Assembly (NCBI GenBank): GCA_016185425.1
Contig: JACPNQ010000028.1
Coordinates: 1-64,000 of the forward strand
DNA from: Acidobacteriota bacterium
GTDB taxonomy: Bacteria > Acidobacteriota > Terriglobia > Bryobacterales > Bryobacteraceae
Length of the DNA: 64,000 bases
Reading direction: 5' to 3'
The notes below the pieces were generated by a model. The model searched no databases and was not told the DNA's origin. It was given only the letters and a program-made list of their open reading frames with translations. This document shows, piece by piece, positions 10,289 through 20,404 of the stretch (the stretch's first letter is position 1; the number at the start of each line of letters is the position of its first letter). The position numbers were made by a program, and so were the translations under genes.

Positions 10289-13200
10289 ATGCCCTGCCTT
10301 CGCCCTCACTGGGTTTTGACCGCCGGTGTGTCGGCGGCTGTCGCCATTCTGGCGCAGACCGTGCCGCCGCGTGTGGATTTCGCCCGGGATATTCAGCCGA
10401 TCCTCGCCACGTCGTGTCAGGGTTGCCATGGGGCGAAGGTCCAGTTGGGCCAGCTTCGTCTTGATGCCAAAGCTACTTCGGCAAAAGCCATCGTTCCCGG
10501 TAAGAGCGCCGAGAGCACCCTCTATCAGCGGGTCGCCGGGACTTCCGATCAGGCCAGGATGCCGATGGGCGCGAAGCCCCTCCCGGCGGAGCAGATTGAC
10601 CTGATCAAACGCTGGATCGACGAGGGCGCGGAGTGGCCTGAGGCGATGGGCGCGAAGACGGTTGAAATTCAGAAGCACTGGGCCTACGTGCCGCCGGTGA
10701 AGGCGCCGTTGCCCGCCGTCAAGAACGGCGCCTGGGCCGCGGGCGCGATCGACCGATTCATTCTGGCGAAGCTCGAAGGCGAAGGCCTTGCGCCATCGCC
10801 AGAGGCGGAGAAGACCACCTTGTTGCGACGCTTGCACCTTGACCTTACTGGCTTGCCCCCTACGCCGGAAGAGGTCGATACCTTACTTACCGATACGAGC
10901 GCGAAGGCGTATGAGAAGGCCGTCGACCGGCTACTCGCCTCGCCGCATTATGGCGAGAAGTGGGCTCGGCCATGGCTTGATGCGGCGCGGTACGCCGACT
11001 CCGACGGCTACGAGAAAGACAAATCTCGCGAAGTCTGGTTCTGGCGCGACTGGGTGATCAACGCGCTCAACAAGGACATGGGCTACGACCAGTTCCTCAC
11101 CGAGCAACTTGCCGGCGACCTGCTGCCCAACGCGACCCAGGAGCAGCGCGTGGCGACGGGTTTTCTGCGCAACTCGATGGTCAACGAAGAAGGCGGCATC
11201 GATCCAGAGCAGTTCCGTATGGAAGCGATGTTCGACCGCATGGATGCGGTGGGCAAGTCGATGCTTGGCATCACGATCCAGTGCGCCCAATGCCACAACC
11301 ATAAGTACGACCCGCTGACGCAGGAGGAGTACTACAAGCTCTTCGCCTTCCTGAACAACTCCCACGAGGCGAATGCCGCGGTGTACACGCCCGCCGAGCA
11401 GCAGAAGCGCGCCGAAATCCTCGCGAAGATCCGCGAAACCGAGCAGGGGCTGCAGCACCGCACGCCCGATTGGCAGGCGCGCATGGCGGCCTGGGAATCG
11501 AGGATTCGCGCAAAACAACCCAAGTGGGAAGTGCTCGCTCCCGACGTAGACGACATCGCAACGGGCGGTCAGAAATACAGCCAGATGAAGGACGGCTCCG
11601 TGTTGGCCGGCGGCTATGCCCCGACCAAGTTCAAGCCGCAGTTCACGCTGCGCACGAAGATGCGGAACATCCGCGCGATTCGGCTGGAGTTGATGAACGA
11701 CCCGAACCTGCCGATGAACGGGCCCGGGCGTTCGATCCTGGGCACGGCGGCGTTGACGGAGTTCGAGGTGATGGCTTCGCCGGCCGGCGTGAAGGACGCC
11801 AAGCCGGTAAAGATAAAGATCGCGAAGGCGACGGCGGATGTGAATCCGCCGGAGACGCAGATCGCGAGTACGTTCTGGGATAAGACCAACCGGCGCCGCG
11901 TGACCGGACCGATTGAGTTTGCCATCGACGGCATTGATGAGACGGCGTGGGGCACGGACCTCGGTCCTGGCCGCCGCAATCAGCCGCGGCAGGCGGTGTT
12001 TGTTTTTGCCGAACCGGTGGACTTCCCGGACGGCGCTGTCTTGGACGTGTACCTCTCGCAGCGGCATGGCGGCTGGAACAGCGACGACAACATGAATTAC
12101 AACCTCGGCCGGTTCCGGCTGGCGGTGACCGGCGTGGCCGATGCCGAGGCCGACCCGCTTCCTGCGAACAACGTCTTCGCCGCCTGGCGGCAGACGGTGC
12201 CGGAGTGGCGGCAGGCGAACGACGAAATCGAACATCTTTGGCGCGAGTACCCGGAAGGCACGACGCAGTTGGTCATGAACGAGCGCGCCGAGATGCGCGA
12301 GACGCACCTGTTGCTGCGCGGCGACTTCCTGAAGCCCGGCAAGACGGTCATGCCGGGAACGCCGGCGTTCCTCAACCCATCGCCTCCAGGTGCGGAGACG
12401 AACCGGCTGACGCTGGCGAAGTGGATGACCGACCGGCAGGCGCCGACCGTCGCGCGGTCGATCGTCAACCGGATCTGGCAGTCCTACTTCGGCACCGGCA
12501 TTGTGGCGACTTCCGAAGACCTGGGCAAGCAGGCTGAGACGCCTTCGCACAAGGAGCTGCTGGACTGGCTGGCCTTGGACCTGATGGAGAACGGCTGGAG
12601 CCTGAAGAAGCTGCACAAAGAGATTGTGATGAGCAACACCTACCGGCAGTCGTCGAAGGTGACCGAAGAGCTGTACTCGAAGGACCCTTACAACCGGCTG
12701 CTGGCGCGCGGCCCGCGGTTCCGCGTGGACGCCGAGATTGTGCGGGACATCGCGCTTTCGGCGAGCGGACTGTTGAACGCGAAGGTTGGCGGCCCGAGCG
12801 TGTATCCGCCGGCGCCGGAGTTCCTGTTCCAGGCACCGGCGAGTTACGGGCCGAAGAACTGGTATGAAGAGAAGGGGCCGAACCGATACCGGCGCGGGCT
12901 GTACACGTTCCGGTTCCGGAGCGTGCCGTATCCGATGCTGCAGGCGTTCGATGCGCCTAACGGCGACATGAGCTGCGTGCGCCGAAGCCGCTCCAACACG
13001 CCACTACAGGCGCTGACGACGTTGAATGAGCCGCTGTTCCTGGAGACTGCGCGGGCGTTGGCGTTGAAGACCGTGCGCGAGGGCGGCGCTTCCGACAAAG
13101 AGCGGCTACTGTTTGCCTTTCGCCGCGTCTTGTCGCGCGCGCCTTCGGACAAGGAGACCGATATGCTGCTGACGCTGCTGGCGAAGCAGAGTAACAAGAG

Positions 13201-13345
13201 TGCGGAGGCGGCTTGGGAACTGGCTGCGGCGGATCCAAAGAATCCGCCTGCTTTGCCATCTGGCGTAACGCCGGGCCGATTGGCCGGCTGGACCGCGTTG
13301 AGCCGGGTTCTGTTGAACCTCGACGAGGCGATTACGAAGGAGTAA
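10289..13345 (+). CDS. Planctomycete-type cytochrome protein, DUF1549/DUF1553
   Basis: A large exported protein (1018 residues). After a signal peptide (VLTAGVSAAVAILAQ) comes a PSCyt1-type cytochrome c domain with heme motif C43-Q-G-C-H47. DUF1549 (PSCyt2) spans roughly residues 150-360 and has a second CxxCH (C332-A-Q-C-H). A middle beta-rich module (~430-640, IRAIRLELMNDPNLPMNGPGR) resembles a discoidin-like insert. DUF1553 (PSD1) follows (~690-980; VNRIWQSYFGTGIV, SNTPLQALTTLNEP). These proteins are numerous in Planctomycetes and Bryobacterales; function is unproven, with links to polysaccharide or sulfated-sugar degradation proposed. It pairs with the DUF1501 gene three bases downstream. 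Confidence 0.92.
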   Translation: MPCLRPHWVLTAGVSAAVAILAQTVPPRVDFARDIQPILATSCQGCHGAKVQLGQLRLDAKATSAKAIVPGKSAESTLYQRVAGTSDQARMPMGAKPLPAEQIDLIKRWIDEGAEWPEAMGAKTVEIQKHWAYVPPVKAPLPAVKNGAWAAGAIDRFILAKLEGEGLAPSPEAEKTTLLRRLHLDLTGLPPTPEEVDTLLTDTSAKAYEKAVDRLLASPHYGEKWARPWLDAARYADSDGYEKDKSREVWFWRDWVINALNKDMGYDQFLTEQLAGDLLPNATQEQRVATGFLRNSMVNEEGGIDPEQFRMEAMFDRMDAVGKSMLGITIQCAQCHNHKYDPLTQEEYYKLFAFLNNSHEANAAVYTPAEQQKRAEILAKIRETEQGLQHRTPDWQARMAAWESRIRAKQPKWEVLAPDVDDIATGGQKYSQMKDGSVLAGGYAPTKFKPQFTLRTKMRNIRAIRLELMNDPNLPMNGPGRSILGTAALTEFEVMASPAGVKDAKPVKIKIAKATADVNPPETQIASTFWDKTNRRRVTGPIEFAIDGIDETAWGTDLGPGRRNQPRQAVFVFAEPVDFPDGAVLDVYLSQRHGGWNSDDNMNYNLGRFRLAVTGVADAEADPLPANNVFAAWRQTVPEWRQANDEIEHLWREYPEGTTQLVMNERAEMRETHLLLRGDFLKPGKTVMPGTPAFLNPSPPGAETNRLTLAKWMTDRQAPTVARSIVNRIWQSYFGTGIVATSEDLGKQAETPSHKELLDWLALDLMENGWSLKKLHKEIVMSNTYRQSSKVTEELYSKDPYNRLLARGPRFRVDAEIVRDIALSASGLLNAKVGGPSVYPPAPEFLFQAPASYGPKNWYEEKGPNRYRRGLYTFRFRSVPYPMLQAFDAPNGDMSCVRRSRSNTPLQALTTLNEPLFLETARALALKTVREGGASDKERLLFAFRRVLSRAPSDKETDMLLTLLAKQSNKSAEAAWELAAADPKNPPALPSGVTPGRLAGWTALSRVLLNLDEAITKE

Positions 13346-13348
13346 GTC

Positions 13349-14728
13349 ATGGGCAACCTCATTGCACGGCGATGGTTTATGGAACAGTGCGGCGTTGGCA
13401 TGGGCGCGTTGGCACTGCCCGCGTTGCTCGGGGCGGCGACGGACCCGATGGCGCCGAAACAGCCGCATCATGCGGCGAAGGCGAAGAACGTCATTTACCT
13501 CTTCATGGCCGGAGGGCCGAGCCATATCGAGTTGTTTGACAACAAGCCCGCGCTGGCGAAGTTCGACGGCACGCTGCCGCCGGCCGATCTCCTGAAGGGC
13601 TATCGAGCGGCGTTCATCAACCCGAACTCGAAGCTGTTGGGCCCGAAGTTCACGTTCGCCAGGCATGGGCAGGCGGCCACGGAGATCTCCGAGCTGTTGC
13701 CGCACACGGCGGGCATTGTCGATGACATCTGCGTCGTGAAGTCGATGGTGAGCGATGCGTTCAACCATGCGCCGGCGCAGTTGCTGATGAACACGGGCTC
13801 GATGCAGTTCGGGCGGCCATCGATGGGCGCTTGGTCGGTATACGGGCTTGGCAACGAGTCGAAAGACCTCCCGGCTTTCGTTGTGTTTTCGAGCGGCGCG
13901 AAGGGGCCGAGCGGCGGCAACTCGTGCTGGGGTTCGGGCTTCCTGCCGACGGTGTATCAGGGCGTGCAGTTCCGCAATTCGGGTGACCCCGTGTTGTATC
14001 TGTCGAATCCGCGCGGCGTGGACGCGGAGACGCAGAGGGAATCGCTCGATACGATTCAGGCGATGAATCGCGAGCGGTTGCAAGCGACGGGCGATCCGGA
14101 GATTGCGACGCGGATCAGCTCGTTCGAGATGGCTTATCGGATGCAAAGTTCAGCACCCGAGCTGATGGACCTGTCGAAGGAATCGAAGGCCACGTTGGAT
14201 ATGTATGGTATTGAGCCGGGTAAGCCGAGCTTTGCCTATAACTGTTTGCTGGCACGGCGGCTGGTGGAGCGCGGCGTGCGATTTGTGCAGCTCTATCACG
14301 AGGCCTGGGACCAGCATGGATCGCTGGTGAGCGGACTGAAGAAGAATTGCAAGGATACGGACCAGGCCGCGGCGGCGCTGGTCAGGGATTTGAAGCAGCG
14401 CGGCTTGTTGAAGGACACGCTGGTCATCTGGGGCGGCGAGTTCGGCCGGACCCCGATGGTACAAGGCGGCAACGACGGCCGCGATCATCATCCGAATGCG
14501 TTCACGATGTGGCTCGCCGGCGGCGGTACGAAGCCGGGCATGGCGCTGGGCGAATCGGACGACCTAGGGTTCAATGTTATCAAGGACAAGGTGCATGTGC
14601 ATGATTTACATGCGACTTGTCTGCACTTACTCGGCTTTGACCATCGTAAGTTGACTTACCGGTTCCAGGGCCGCGATTTCCGGCTGACCGATGTGCATGG
14701 GAACGTTGTTGAGAAGATGCTGGCTTAG
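13349..14728 (+). CDS. DUF1501 protein, Tat-exported, sulfatase/phosphatase-fold
   Basis: A 459-residue protein whose leader has a Tat-like pattern ([19 protein letters not shown]). The DUF1501 signature [18 protein letters not shown] begins at about residue 50, and later blocks [19 protein letters not shown] and [18 protein letters not shown] match the family, which belongs to the alkaline phosphatase superfamily fold. It always accompanies DUF1549/DUF1553 proteins; the two genes are three bases apart here. Its stop codon overlaps the stop of the convergent toxin gene by four bases (TTAG). Confidence 0.92.
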   Translation: MGNLIARRWFMEQCGVGMGALALPALLGAATDPMAPKQPHHAAKAKNVIYLFMAGGPSHIELFDNKPALAKFDGTLPPADLLKGYRAAFINPNSKLLGPKFTFARHGQAATEISELLPHTAGIVDDICVVKSMVSDAFNHAPAQLLMNTGSMQFGRPSMGAWSVYGLGNESKDLPAFVVFSSGAKGPSGGNSCWGSGFLPTVYQGVQFRNSGDPVLYLSNPRGVDAETQRESLDTIQAMNRERLQATGDPEIATRISSFEMAYRMQSSAPELMDLSKESKATLDMYGIEPGKPSFAYNCLLARRLVERGVRFVQLYHEAWDQHGSLVSGLKKNCKDTDQAAAALVRDLKQRGLLKDTLVIWGGEFGRTPMVQGGNDGRDHHPNAFTMWLAGGGTKPGMALGESDDLGFNVIKDKVHVHDLHATCLHLLGFDHRKLTYRFQGRDFRLTDVHGNVVEKMLA

Positions 14729-15054
14729 AGCGAGATCAGCTCGTCCCATTCGAAGGCGTATCCGAGGGCGCGTTTGACGGCGCGGTGTTTTGCATTCGAA
14801 AGAGTTCCAATCCTTTCCGTTAGAGCTGTGACCGGCACCGGACGGATATTGTCGAGCGTGGCTACGCTCCTGACTTGCAAGCCTTCGTTCCGGCCGAGGG
14901 GAACTTCTGTCGGGAGACCTCGAATACGGGTGGTTACTTCGGCAGCGGCGACCTTGGTTAAGTAGCCGTATGACCTATTGCGCGATAGCAGGAGCACTGG
15001 ACGGCGACCGGCGGGCAAAGGCAACGAAGCCCACCAGATCTCGTATTGCTTCAT
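14725..15054 (-). CDS. MazF/PemK family toxin
   Basis: Type II toxin predicted to be a sequence-specific mRNA endoribonuclease. The 109-residue product starts [23 protein letters not shown], the typical MazF first strand and GxRPxL motif, and has the conserved [16 protein letters not shown] segment (catalytic Ser/Thr strand) and a C-terminal helix. Its ATG overlaps the antitoxin stop (ATGA), the usual antitoxin-first order. Confidence 0.88.
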   Translation of the reverse strand: MKQYEIWWASLPLPAGRRPVLLLSRNRSYGYLTKVAAAEVTTRIRGLPTEVPLGRNEGLQVRSVATLDNIRPVPVTALTERIGTLSNAKHRAVKRALGYAFEWDELISL

Positions 15055-15287
15055 TCAGCAGGCGCTTCCTTCGGCTCCCAAGGCAGCGGATCGTCCCAAT
15101 CGCCGCCATCGACAAATTCCTGCGGCTCGCGGCGGTATGCTTCCTCCATCCGATCGAATTCGCTGCGAAGGAGCGCTTCTTTTATGGCTCGCCGGATGAA
15201 CTTGGTTCGGGCCCGACTGGCTGGCGGGGCGACCTCGTTGAGCTGGGCCATGGTCTCGTCGTCGAGTTGTACCAGGACGCTCTTCAT
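15051..15287 (-). CDS. Ribbon-helix-helix antitoxin partner of MazF-like toxin
   Basis: A 78-residue protein with a ribbon-helix-helix N-terminus (VLVQLDDETMAQLNEVAPP followed by RTKFIRRAIKEALL) and an acidic, Trp/Pro-rich tail (DGGDWDDPLPWEPKE) suited to wrapping and neutralising the toxin. RHH antitoxins typically bind their own promoter with the toxin as co-repressor. The start is ATG 15287. Confidence 0.85.
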   Translation of the reverse strand: MKSVLVQLDDETMAQLNEVAPPASRARTKFIRRAIKEALLRSEFDRMEEAYRREPQEFVDGGDWDDPLPWEPKEAPAE

Positions 15288-15747
15288 ATACGTGAGTATA
15301 TAGAGGACGAACGGGTGTGCGCAAGGTTATGGTGCAGCTCATCCCACCTCCGGCTCCGTCCGCATACCGTCACACGAGTTCGGAAGACAGTCTGTTTATT
15401 TTCAATGCGTTGTGGTGCTACTTCGTCGTTTCGTTCGTGGGTCGTTCGCCCGGACACCGAAGGAGGTATGTCCAGATTCGCGCGTGGCGGTAGAGGCTTT
15501 TTCCTGACCAACAGCGTTCTCGCCGGCCGAAGCGGCGTTCCGCGCGGTCGCAGCGAGTCCTGGAGTTGCACTCCGACGACTGCTTTCCCTCGACGGTCAT
15601 GGGGCCTTTGGACCCGGCATCGTTACGGCTGGCTATCTCGCCAAATAACCTTCCAGGTTGCCCGCACCGCCGACGAAGCCGGTGTCGGCTACGTCCTCAT
15701 TTTTATGACGGTAACCAAATAAATTCCGGAACGTTCGGGAAGCCCTC
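15288..15747. other. 460-bp gap without recognisable gene
   Basis: Lies upstream of the antitoxin gene (whose promoter it must hold near 15290-15340) and downstream of TonB receptor 1. Several short frames are open on both strands; the one ending at 15722 on the plus strand has a protein-like last stretch (ARTADEAGVGYVLIFMTVTK) but no matching upstream part, so it could be a gene remnant. I see no tRNA, repeat or IS end. Confidence 0.5.
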
Positions 15748-18700
15748 TCAAAAGATGAATTTCAGGCCGAACTGGAGCTGGCGTCCGGTAGCCTGGGCGC
15801 CGCTCATTTTTCCGAATTCCGGATTGTTGTCGTTGCATGCCGAGCCGGGCGTACGGCCGATGCAGGTCATGGAGGGACTGTTGGAGCTGGGCAGGCTGAA
15901 GGTTGGGGTGTTGGTGAGATTGAAAGCCTCGGCGCGGAACTGGAGGCGCATGGTTTCCGTGAAGGCGACTTGTTTGAAGAGGGAGAAGTCGAAATTGACG
16001 GATCCGGGGCCTCGGGCTACACGGCGCGCGGAATCACCGAACAACTGAATGGGAGCGCCGGTGTTACTGGGCACCGTGCCCGGGACGCGGAAGGCAGCCG
16101 CATTGAAGAACAGATCCGGGCCGCGCCCGTTCTGGACCTGAATGGGTTCGCCTTTGACGCGATCGGGCACATTGAAAGTGTTGAAGATGGGAGGCAGACG
16201 ATTGGTGCGGATATCGGTGGGGAAGCCGCCGCGGAGGGTGGTGATGCCGTTAACCTGCCAGCCACCGAGTACGGCGTCGACAGCGCGGTTGCTGCTCAGC
16301 CAGCGTCTGCCAGCACCCCATGGCAATTCATAGCCATAGCTGATGTTGAATATGTGGGCTACGTCGATGGGCGCCAATCCTTTCTCCCGGGACAGATTGT
16401 AGGCGTCCAGGGCGATGGAAGTTCCTCCGTTCTGCGTGAAAGCGCTGGGCCCGGAGCCGCCCTCCTCCATGTTCTTCTGCCACGTGTAATTCGCCAAAAA
16501 GTTCAGTCCGTTCCGATGGCGCTTTTCGACGCGAAGATTGAAGGCGTTGTAATTCGATTTTGCCTTCGAGAACGTGGGAATGACGGTGCCATTGACCATG
16601 GGGTACGGACGGAGGCGCTGCACGTTTCGGCCATCGAGGGCGTACTCGAAGGGCACCTGATTCACGTTGATGAACAGAGTGGCCAGGTCACGGCCCCGGG
16701 CGCCCTGGTAGGACGTTTCGATGAGCCATGCTTCGGCGGGCTGGAACTGGATCGAGAAGTTGTACTGCTCGAGTTTGGGGAAGCGGGCGTCATGGAATCC
16801 CTGTGAGCGGATGGTGCGGGTTAGCGGAGAAGTGGCGCTATACCCCTCGAGCGTAATAGCTGTGGGGCCGGTTTCGACAGGAGAATTGATAGTGTAAGGT
16901 GGCGCGACGGTACGCGACGCGCTGACAACGGGTGCGACGAGCGCGGGCGTGTTTGGGTTGTTACCGGCGATCTGCGTCACCTCCTGGTTCTGATCGCGGA
17001 GACCATAGAAGATTCCGTAGCCACCGCGGAGCACCCAGCGGCGGCGCATCTGATAAGCAAAGCCGATTCGAGGCCCGATGTTGTTGTGGTCGCCGTCGAC
17101 GATGGCGCGGGTGTACCCATCTTTCCCGGGAACGGCGAAGCGGGTTTTGTCGAGATCGAAAAGACCGCCGCGGTCGCGGATGTCGATGGGCTGGGTGTAC
17201 AAGTCGTAGCGCAGTCCGAGGTTCAAGGTCAGATGTTTCGTCAACTTCCAATCGTCCTGGAAGAATGCGCCGAAATAGACATCGGCCTGCCGGCCCCAGT
17301 CGAGCATCTGGGTGCCCTGGATGAGACTGGGGAAGCCCATTAGGTAGTCGGCAAAGGGAGCGCCGGAGCCCGGCGTGTCGCTGCTGGAAGAGAAGATCGA
17401 CCCGAAGATGAACTGTCCGAAAAATGGGTTGCCGCGGAGGTTGTCGTAGCGATTGCGGCGAAGATCCGCGCCGATCTTCATGCCGTGGCTCCCGCGGTTG
17501 ACGGAGATGGTGTCGGCAAAGTGGAAGCGGTTTTCGTAGTTCAGGTCGCTCGAGCCGCCACCCCAACCGTCGAACTGCGTGGAGCCGGTGCCTTCGCCGG
17601 AGAAGTTGAAGGCGATGGATGGGAACCCTTTCACGGGGAAGGGGAAGAGAGCGACTTTGTTCTCGAGCGCGAATTTGACGCCATCGTTGACGCCATCGAC
17701 GAGGCGGCTGCCGTTGTGCCGCGTGTAGCCAGCGCGGAACTCATTAACGACGGTGGAAGAAAAGAGGTGCGTGTCACTGAGAACCGACTGGAAGATGTCG
17801 CGGTAAAGGGTGTTGCTGCCGCCAATGAATCCGTCGAATGAGCCCGGCTGGGGCGTGGTCTGGTTGCTTTTCGACACGCGTCCGAAGAGGTTGTTGTTGG
17901 CAGTGACGGCGTGATCGATCCGGACGTCCCACTGATCCTGATCGAAGCCGCGCGGAATCTGGCGGAAAAAATTCCGCGACTGGGCGCCGGCCGCGCCGAA
18001 GTTGGCGGAGGGGATGAGCCGCAAGACGGCGGCGGCGGAGGCGTTGATACGCGAGGCAGGAATGGTGGCATTCGTAAATGGCGTGCCGATTACGGTGCCA
18101 TTCGCGGCGAGCCGTCGTGAGGCCGGGTCAAAGATCGGAGTGCGGAGAGAGGATAGGTCGCCTCCGCGAATGGAGTCAGGGGGGACGCTGCCGATGCTGG
18201 AGGCGGATGCGGTGCGCTGGCGGGTTCCCTGGAAGTCGCCGAAGAAGAACGTTTTGTTGCGGATAATGCGGCCACCGAGAACTCCGCCATACTGGTTCTG
18301 GCGGAAAGCGGCACGAGGCAGTCCGGCGGCGTTGGTGAAGAAATTATTCGCGTCCAGCTTGTCGTTGCGGAGGAACTCGAATAGCGAGCCGTGCCAGGCG
18401 TTGGTTCCGCTCTTAATGGTGGCGCTGATGACGGCGCCGGCGGCGTGGCCGAACTCAGCGGAGAATGAGTTGGTCTTGACCTTGAATTCCTGCACCGCGT
18501 CCACGCTTGGCTGGTAAGCAATTCCGTTGCGGCCGATGGAGCCGGCGGTGACGGTGGTGTTGTTGTCGGCGCCATCGAGGAGGACTTCATTGGACGAGAA
18601 TCTCCCTCCGCCAGCGATGAAAGGCAGATTGGTGCCCATGCCGGTGACGGGCGTGGTGTTGCCGGCGAGCAGGCCGAGGGCGAACGGGTTACGGCCGTTG

Positions 18701-19134
18701 AGCGGCAACTCCAGGATCTTCTTGTTTTCGATGACCTGACCTAGCGACGATGTGTCAGCCTCCAGCAGCGGCGTGGACTCGGTGACCTGTACGGTTTCGA
18801 CGACATCGCCGGGAGTGAGCGTTAGCCGGACTGTGGCGTTCTGGTCGACCTGCAGTGTGAAAGAGGCGATGGTGGCGCGCTTGAAACCGGTGGCTTGTAC
18901 GGAGATGGAGTACTCACCGGCCGGCAGGAACGTGGCTAGAAACTCGCCGCGCGGGCCTGCGGAGCCGGTACGAGACAGGCCGGTGGACTTGTTCGCAACC
19001 GTTACCGCGGCGTTGGGCACGACGGCCTGCGTACTGTCCTCGGCGATGACGCTAATGGTGCCCGTGGCTGTCTGCGCGGCGGCGGATAGAGCGGCTAGCG
19101 CGGAAAGGGCGAGAAATGAGAGCGAGCGGCGCAT
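15748..19134 (-). CDS. TonB-dependent receptor 1, Oar-like
   Basis: Outer-membrane receptor of 1128 residues. It has a signal peptide (SFLALSALAALSAAAQ), a carboxypeptidase-regulatory-like beta-sandwich (~22-105, VPNAAVTVANKSTGLSRTG), a plug domain (~115-240, ILELPLNGRNPFALGLL, EVLLDGADNN) and a long beta-barrel ending with an aromatic residue (QLQFGLKFIF). Oar-type receptors are abundant in Acidobacteria and are thought to import glycans or peptides; the ligand here is unknown. It lies 97 bp downstream of the ECF sigma gene on the same strand, so the two may be functionally linked, though classical FecI-type signalling needs an anti-sigma factor that is not visible. Confidence 0.94.
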   Translation of the reverse strand: MRRSLSFLALSALAALSAAAQTATGTISVIAEDSTQAVVPNAAVTVANKSTGLSRTGSAGPRGEFLATFLPAGEYSISVQATGFKRATIASFTLQVDQNATVRLTLTPGDVVETVQVTESTPLLEADTSSLGQVIENKKILELPLNGRNPFALGLLAGNTTPVTGMGTNLPFIAGGGRFSSNEVLLDGADNNTTVTAGSIGRNGIAYQPSVDAVQEFKVKTNSFSAEFGHAAGAVISATIKSGTNAWHGSLFEFLRNDKLDANNFFTNAAGLPRAAFRQNQYGGVLGGRIIRNKTFFFGDFQGTRQRTASASSIGSVPPDSIRGGDLSSLRTPIFDPASRRLAANGTVIGTPFTNATIPASRINASAAAVLRLIPSANFGAAGAQSRNFFRQIPRGFDQDQWDVRIDHAVTANNNLFGRVSKSNQTTPQPGSFDGFIGGSNTLYRDIFQSVLSDTHLFSSTVVNEFRAGYTRHNGSRLVDGVNDGVKFALENKVALFPFPVKGFPSIAFNFSGEGTGSTQFDGWGGGSSDLNYENRFHFADTISVNRGSHGMKIGADLRRNRYDNLRGNPFFGQFIFGSIFSSSSDTPGSGAPFADYLMGFPSLIQGTQMLDWGRQADVYFGAFFQDDWKLTKHLTLNLGLRYDLYTQPIDIRDRGGLFDLDKTRFAVPGKDGYTRAIVDGDHNNIGPRIGFAYQMRRRWVLRGGYGIFYGLRDQNQEVTQIAGNNPNTPALVAPVVSASRTVAPPYTINSPVETGPTAITLEGYSATSPLTRTIRSQGFHDARFPKLEQYNFSIQFQPAEAWLIETSYQGARGRDLATLFINVNQVPFEYALDGRNVQRLRPYPMVNGTVIPTFSKAKSNYNAFNLRVEKRHRNGLNFLANYTWQKNMEEGGSGPSAFTQNGGTSIALDAYNLSREKGLAPIDVAHIFNISYGYELPWGAGRRWLSSNRAVDAVLGGWQVNGITTLRGGFPTDIRTNRLPPIFNTFNVPDRVKGEPIQVQNGRGPDLFFNAAAFRVPGTVPSNTGAPIQLFGDSARRVARGPGSVNFDFSLFKQVAFTETMRLQFRAEAFNLTNTPTFSLPSSNSPSMTCIGRTPGSACNDNNPEFGKMSGAQATGRQLQFGLKFIF

Positions 19135-19231
19135 GGGGTTTGTTCCTGATTAGACGGCAGCGGGATCATATCGAAATCGGCATGGGGAGGTCAAAGCGAT
19201 CCCTTCGCCAAATGTTTTTGGCGCGAGTGCC

Positions 19232-20404
19232 TCAATCGTGGATTTCGGATTGGCGCTGTTGGAGGAAACGGCGGACGGCGGGATCTCTTTCGAGGCCGAT
19301 GGCTATTTCGTAGGCTTGGCGGGCTTCGCCCTTGGCACCCGTTCGGGCGAGGAGAGCCGCTTTTGCGGCCCAGTAGGGCTGGTACTGGTCCAGGCGGGGA
19401 TCGGTGGGCAATATGGCTAGGGCTGCGCCGGGGCCGGCCGTTTCGGCGATCGCCAAAGCCCGGTTGATAGCAACTACAGGGGACTGTGTCAGCGCGTATA
19501 GGGCGTCGTAGAGCTGGACGACCTGCGGCCAGTTGGGTGTGTTGGTTTGAACCCGGTGGACATGGGCGGATTGGAGCGCGCCTTCCAATTGAAAACGTCC
19601 GATGTTGCCGAGTTGGCTGGCGCGGTGGAGAAGGGATTCGGCTTCCGCGATCTGTTGCTTGTTCCAGAGCGCGGGATTTTGCTGGGCCAGGGGGATATAG
19701 TCGCTGTTCTCCGCACGGCGTGCGTGGCGGCGGGCCTCGGCGTGGAGCATTAGCGCCAGGAGTCCCAGCGGTTCCGGTTCGTTTGGCAGGAGTTCGGTCA
19801 GAAGACGGGCCAGGAAGAGCGCTTCGTCGGGGAGGCCGGACGGGTCGGTCCAGGCATCGGCGAAGGAAGCGTAGACGGCATCGAGCACGGCGTCCAGGCG
19901 GCCCGGAAGTTCCTCCCGCTCCGGCACGCGGAAGGGGATGCCGGCCTGGCGGATCTTTTCTTTGGCGCGGACGAGTCGCTTGCTCATGGCGGCGGGCGAC
20001 ATGAGAAATGCCGACGCGACGGCCTTGGCGTCGAGACCCAGCACCACTTGCAGCATCAGGGGGGCGCGGATCGCCTCCTCAATGGCCGGGTGGGCGCAGG
20101 TGAAGAGTAACGCCAGGCGTTGATCGGGGATGTCGGCCGCCGATTCGCTAGAGGCGAATTCGAGACCTTCCTGGCGCTGGCGCGTGCGCGCCTGGTCGAT
20201 CGCCTTGCGGCGGGCAACGGTGAGGATCCAGGCTTCCGGGTTGGTTGGAACGCCCTTCGTTGGCCAGTCCGTGAGCGCGGCGGCGAACGCTTCGGATAAA
20301 GCGTCCTCCGCCGCGGCAACGTCGCGGGTGCGGGCGGCGAGGAAGGCGACCAGCTTGCCGTAGCTGCGGCGCGCTACGTCTTCCGCCGTCGCGGTTGGGC
20401 TCAC
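19232..20404 (-). CDS. ECF42-type RNA polymerase sigma factor with C-terminal extension
   Basis: A 390-residue sigma-70 family protein. Sigma region 2 (YGKLVAFLAARTRDVAAAEDALSEAFAAAL) and region 4 (~100-165, VVLGLDAKAVASAFLMSPAAMSKRLVRAK) occupy the first half. The second half is the long helical, TPR-like extension typical of group ECF42 (PNEPEPLGLLALMLHAEARR, SPVVAINRALAIAETAGPGAAL). I start it at GTG 20404, which overlaps the stop of the DGPF gene (GTGA); the frame is open further upstream only because it shadows that gene. ECF42 factors are regulated together with DGPF proteins rather than by an anti-sigma factor. Confidence 0.92.
   Translation of the reverse strand: MSPTATAEDVARRSYGKLVAFLAARTRDVAAAEDALSEAFAAALTDWPTKGVPTNPEAWILTVARRKAIDQARTRQRQEGLEFASSESAADIPDQRLALLFTCAHPAIEEAIRAPLMLQVVLGLDAKAVASAFLMSPAAMSKRLVRAKEKIRQAGIPFRVPEREELPGRLDAVLDAVYASFADAWTDPSGLPDEALFLARLLTELLPNEPEPLGLLALMLHAEARRHARRAENSDYIPLAQQNPALWNKQQIAEAESLLHRASQLGNIGRFQLEGALQSAHVHRVQTNTPNWPQVVQLYDALYALTQSPVVAINRALAIAETAGPGAALAILPTDPRLDQYQPYWAAKAALLARTGAKGEARQAYEIAIGLERDPAVRRFLQQRQSEIHD

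Noticed and set aside
10931-12616. 561-codon frame antisense to the first DUF1549/DUF1553 gene
   Set aside because: Arg/His/Val-rich shadow of a well-supported gene; no start context or domain.
14970-15722. 250-codon plus-strand frame across the toxin-antitoxin region
   Set aside because: First half is antisense to toxin and antitoxin; only the last ~20 residues look protein-like, insufficient for a gene call.
15748-19134. FecI/FecR-type signalling between the ECF sigma gene and TonB receptor 1
   Set aside because: The sigma factor is an ECF42 type with a DGPF partner and no anti-sigma gene; the receptor has a carboxypeptidase-regulatory-like domain rather than a clear signalling domain.
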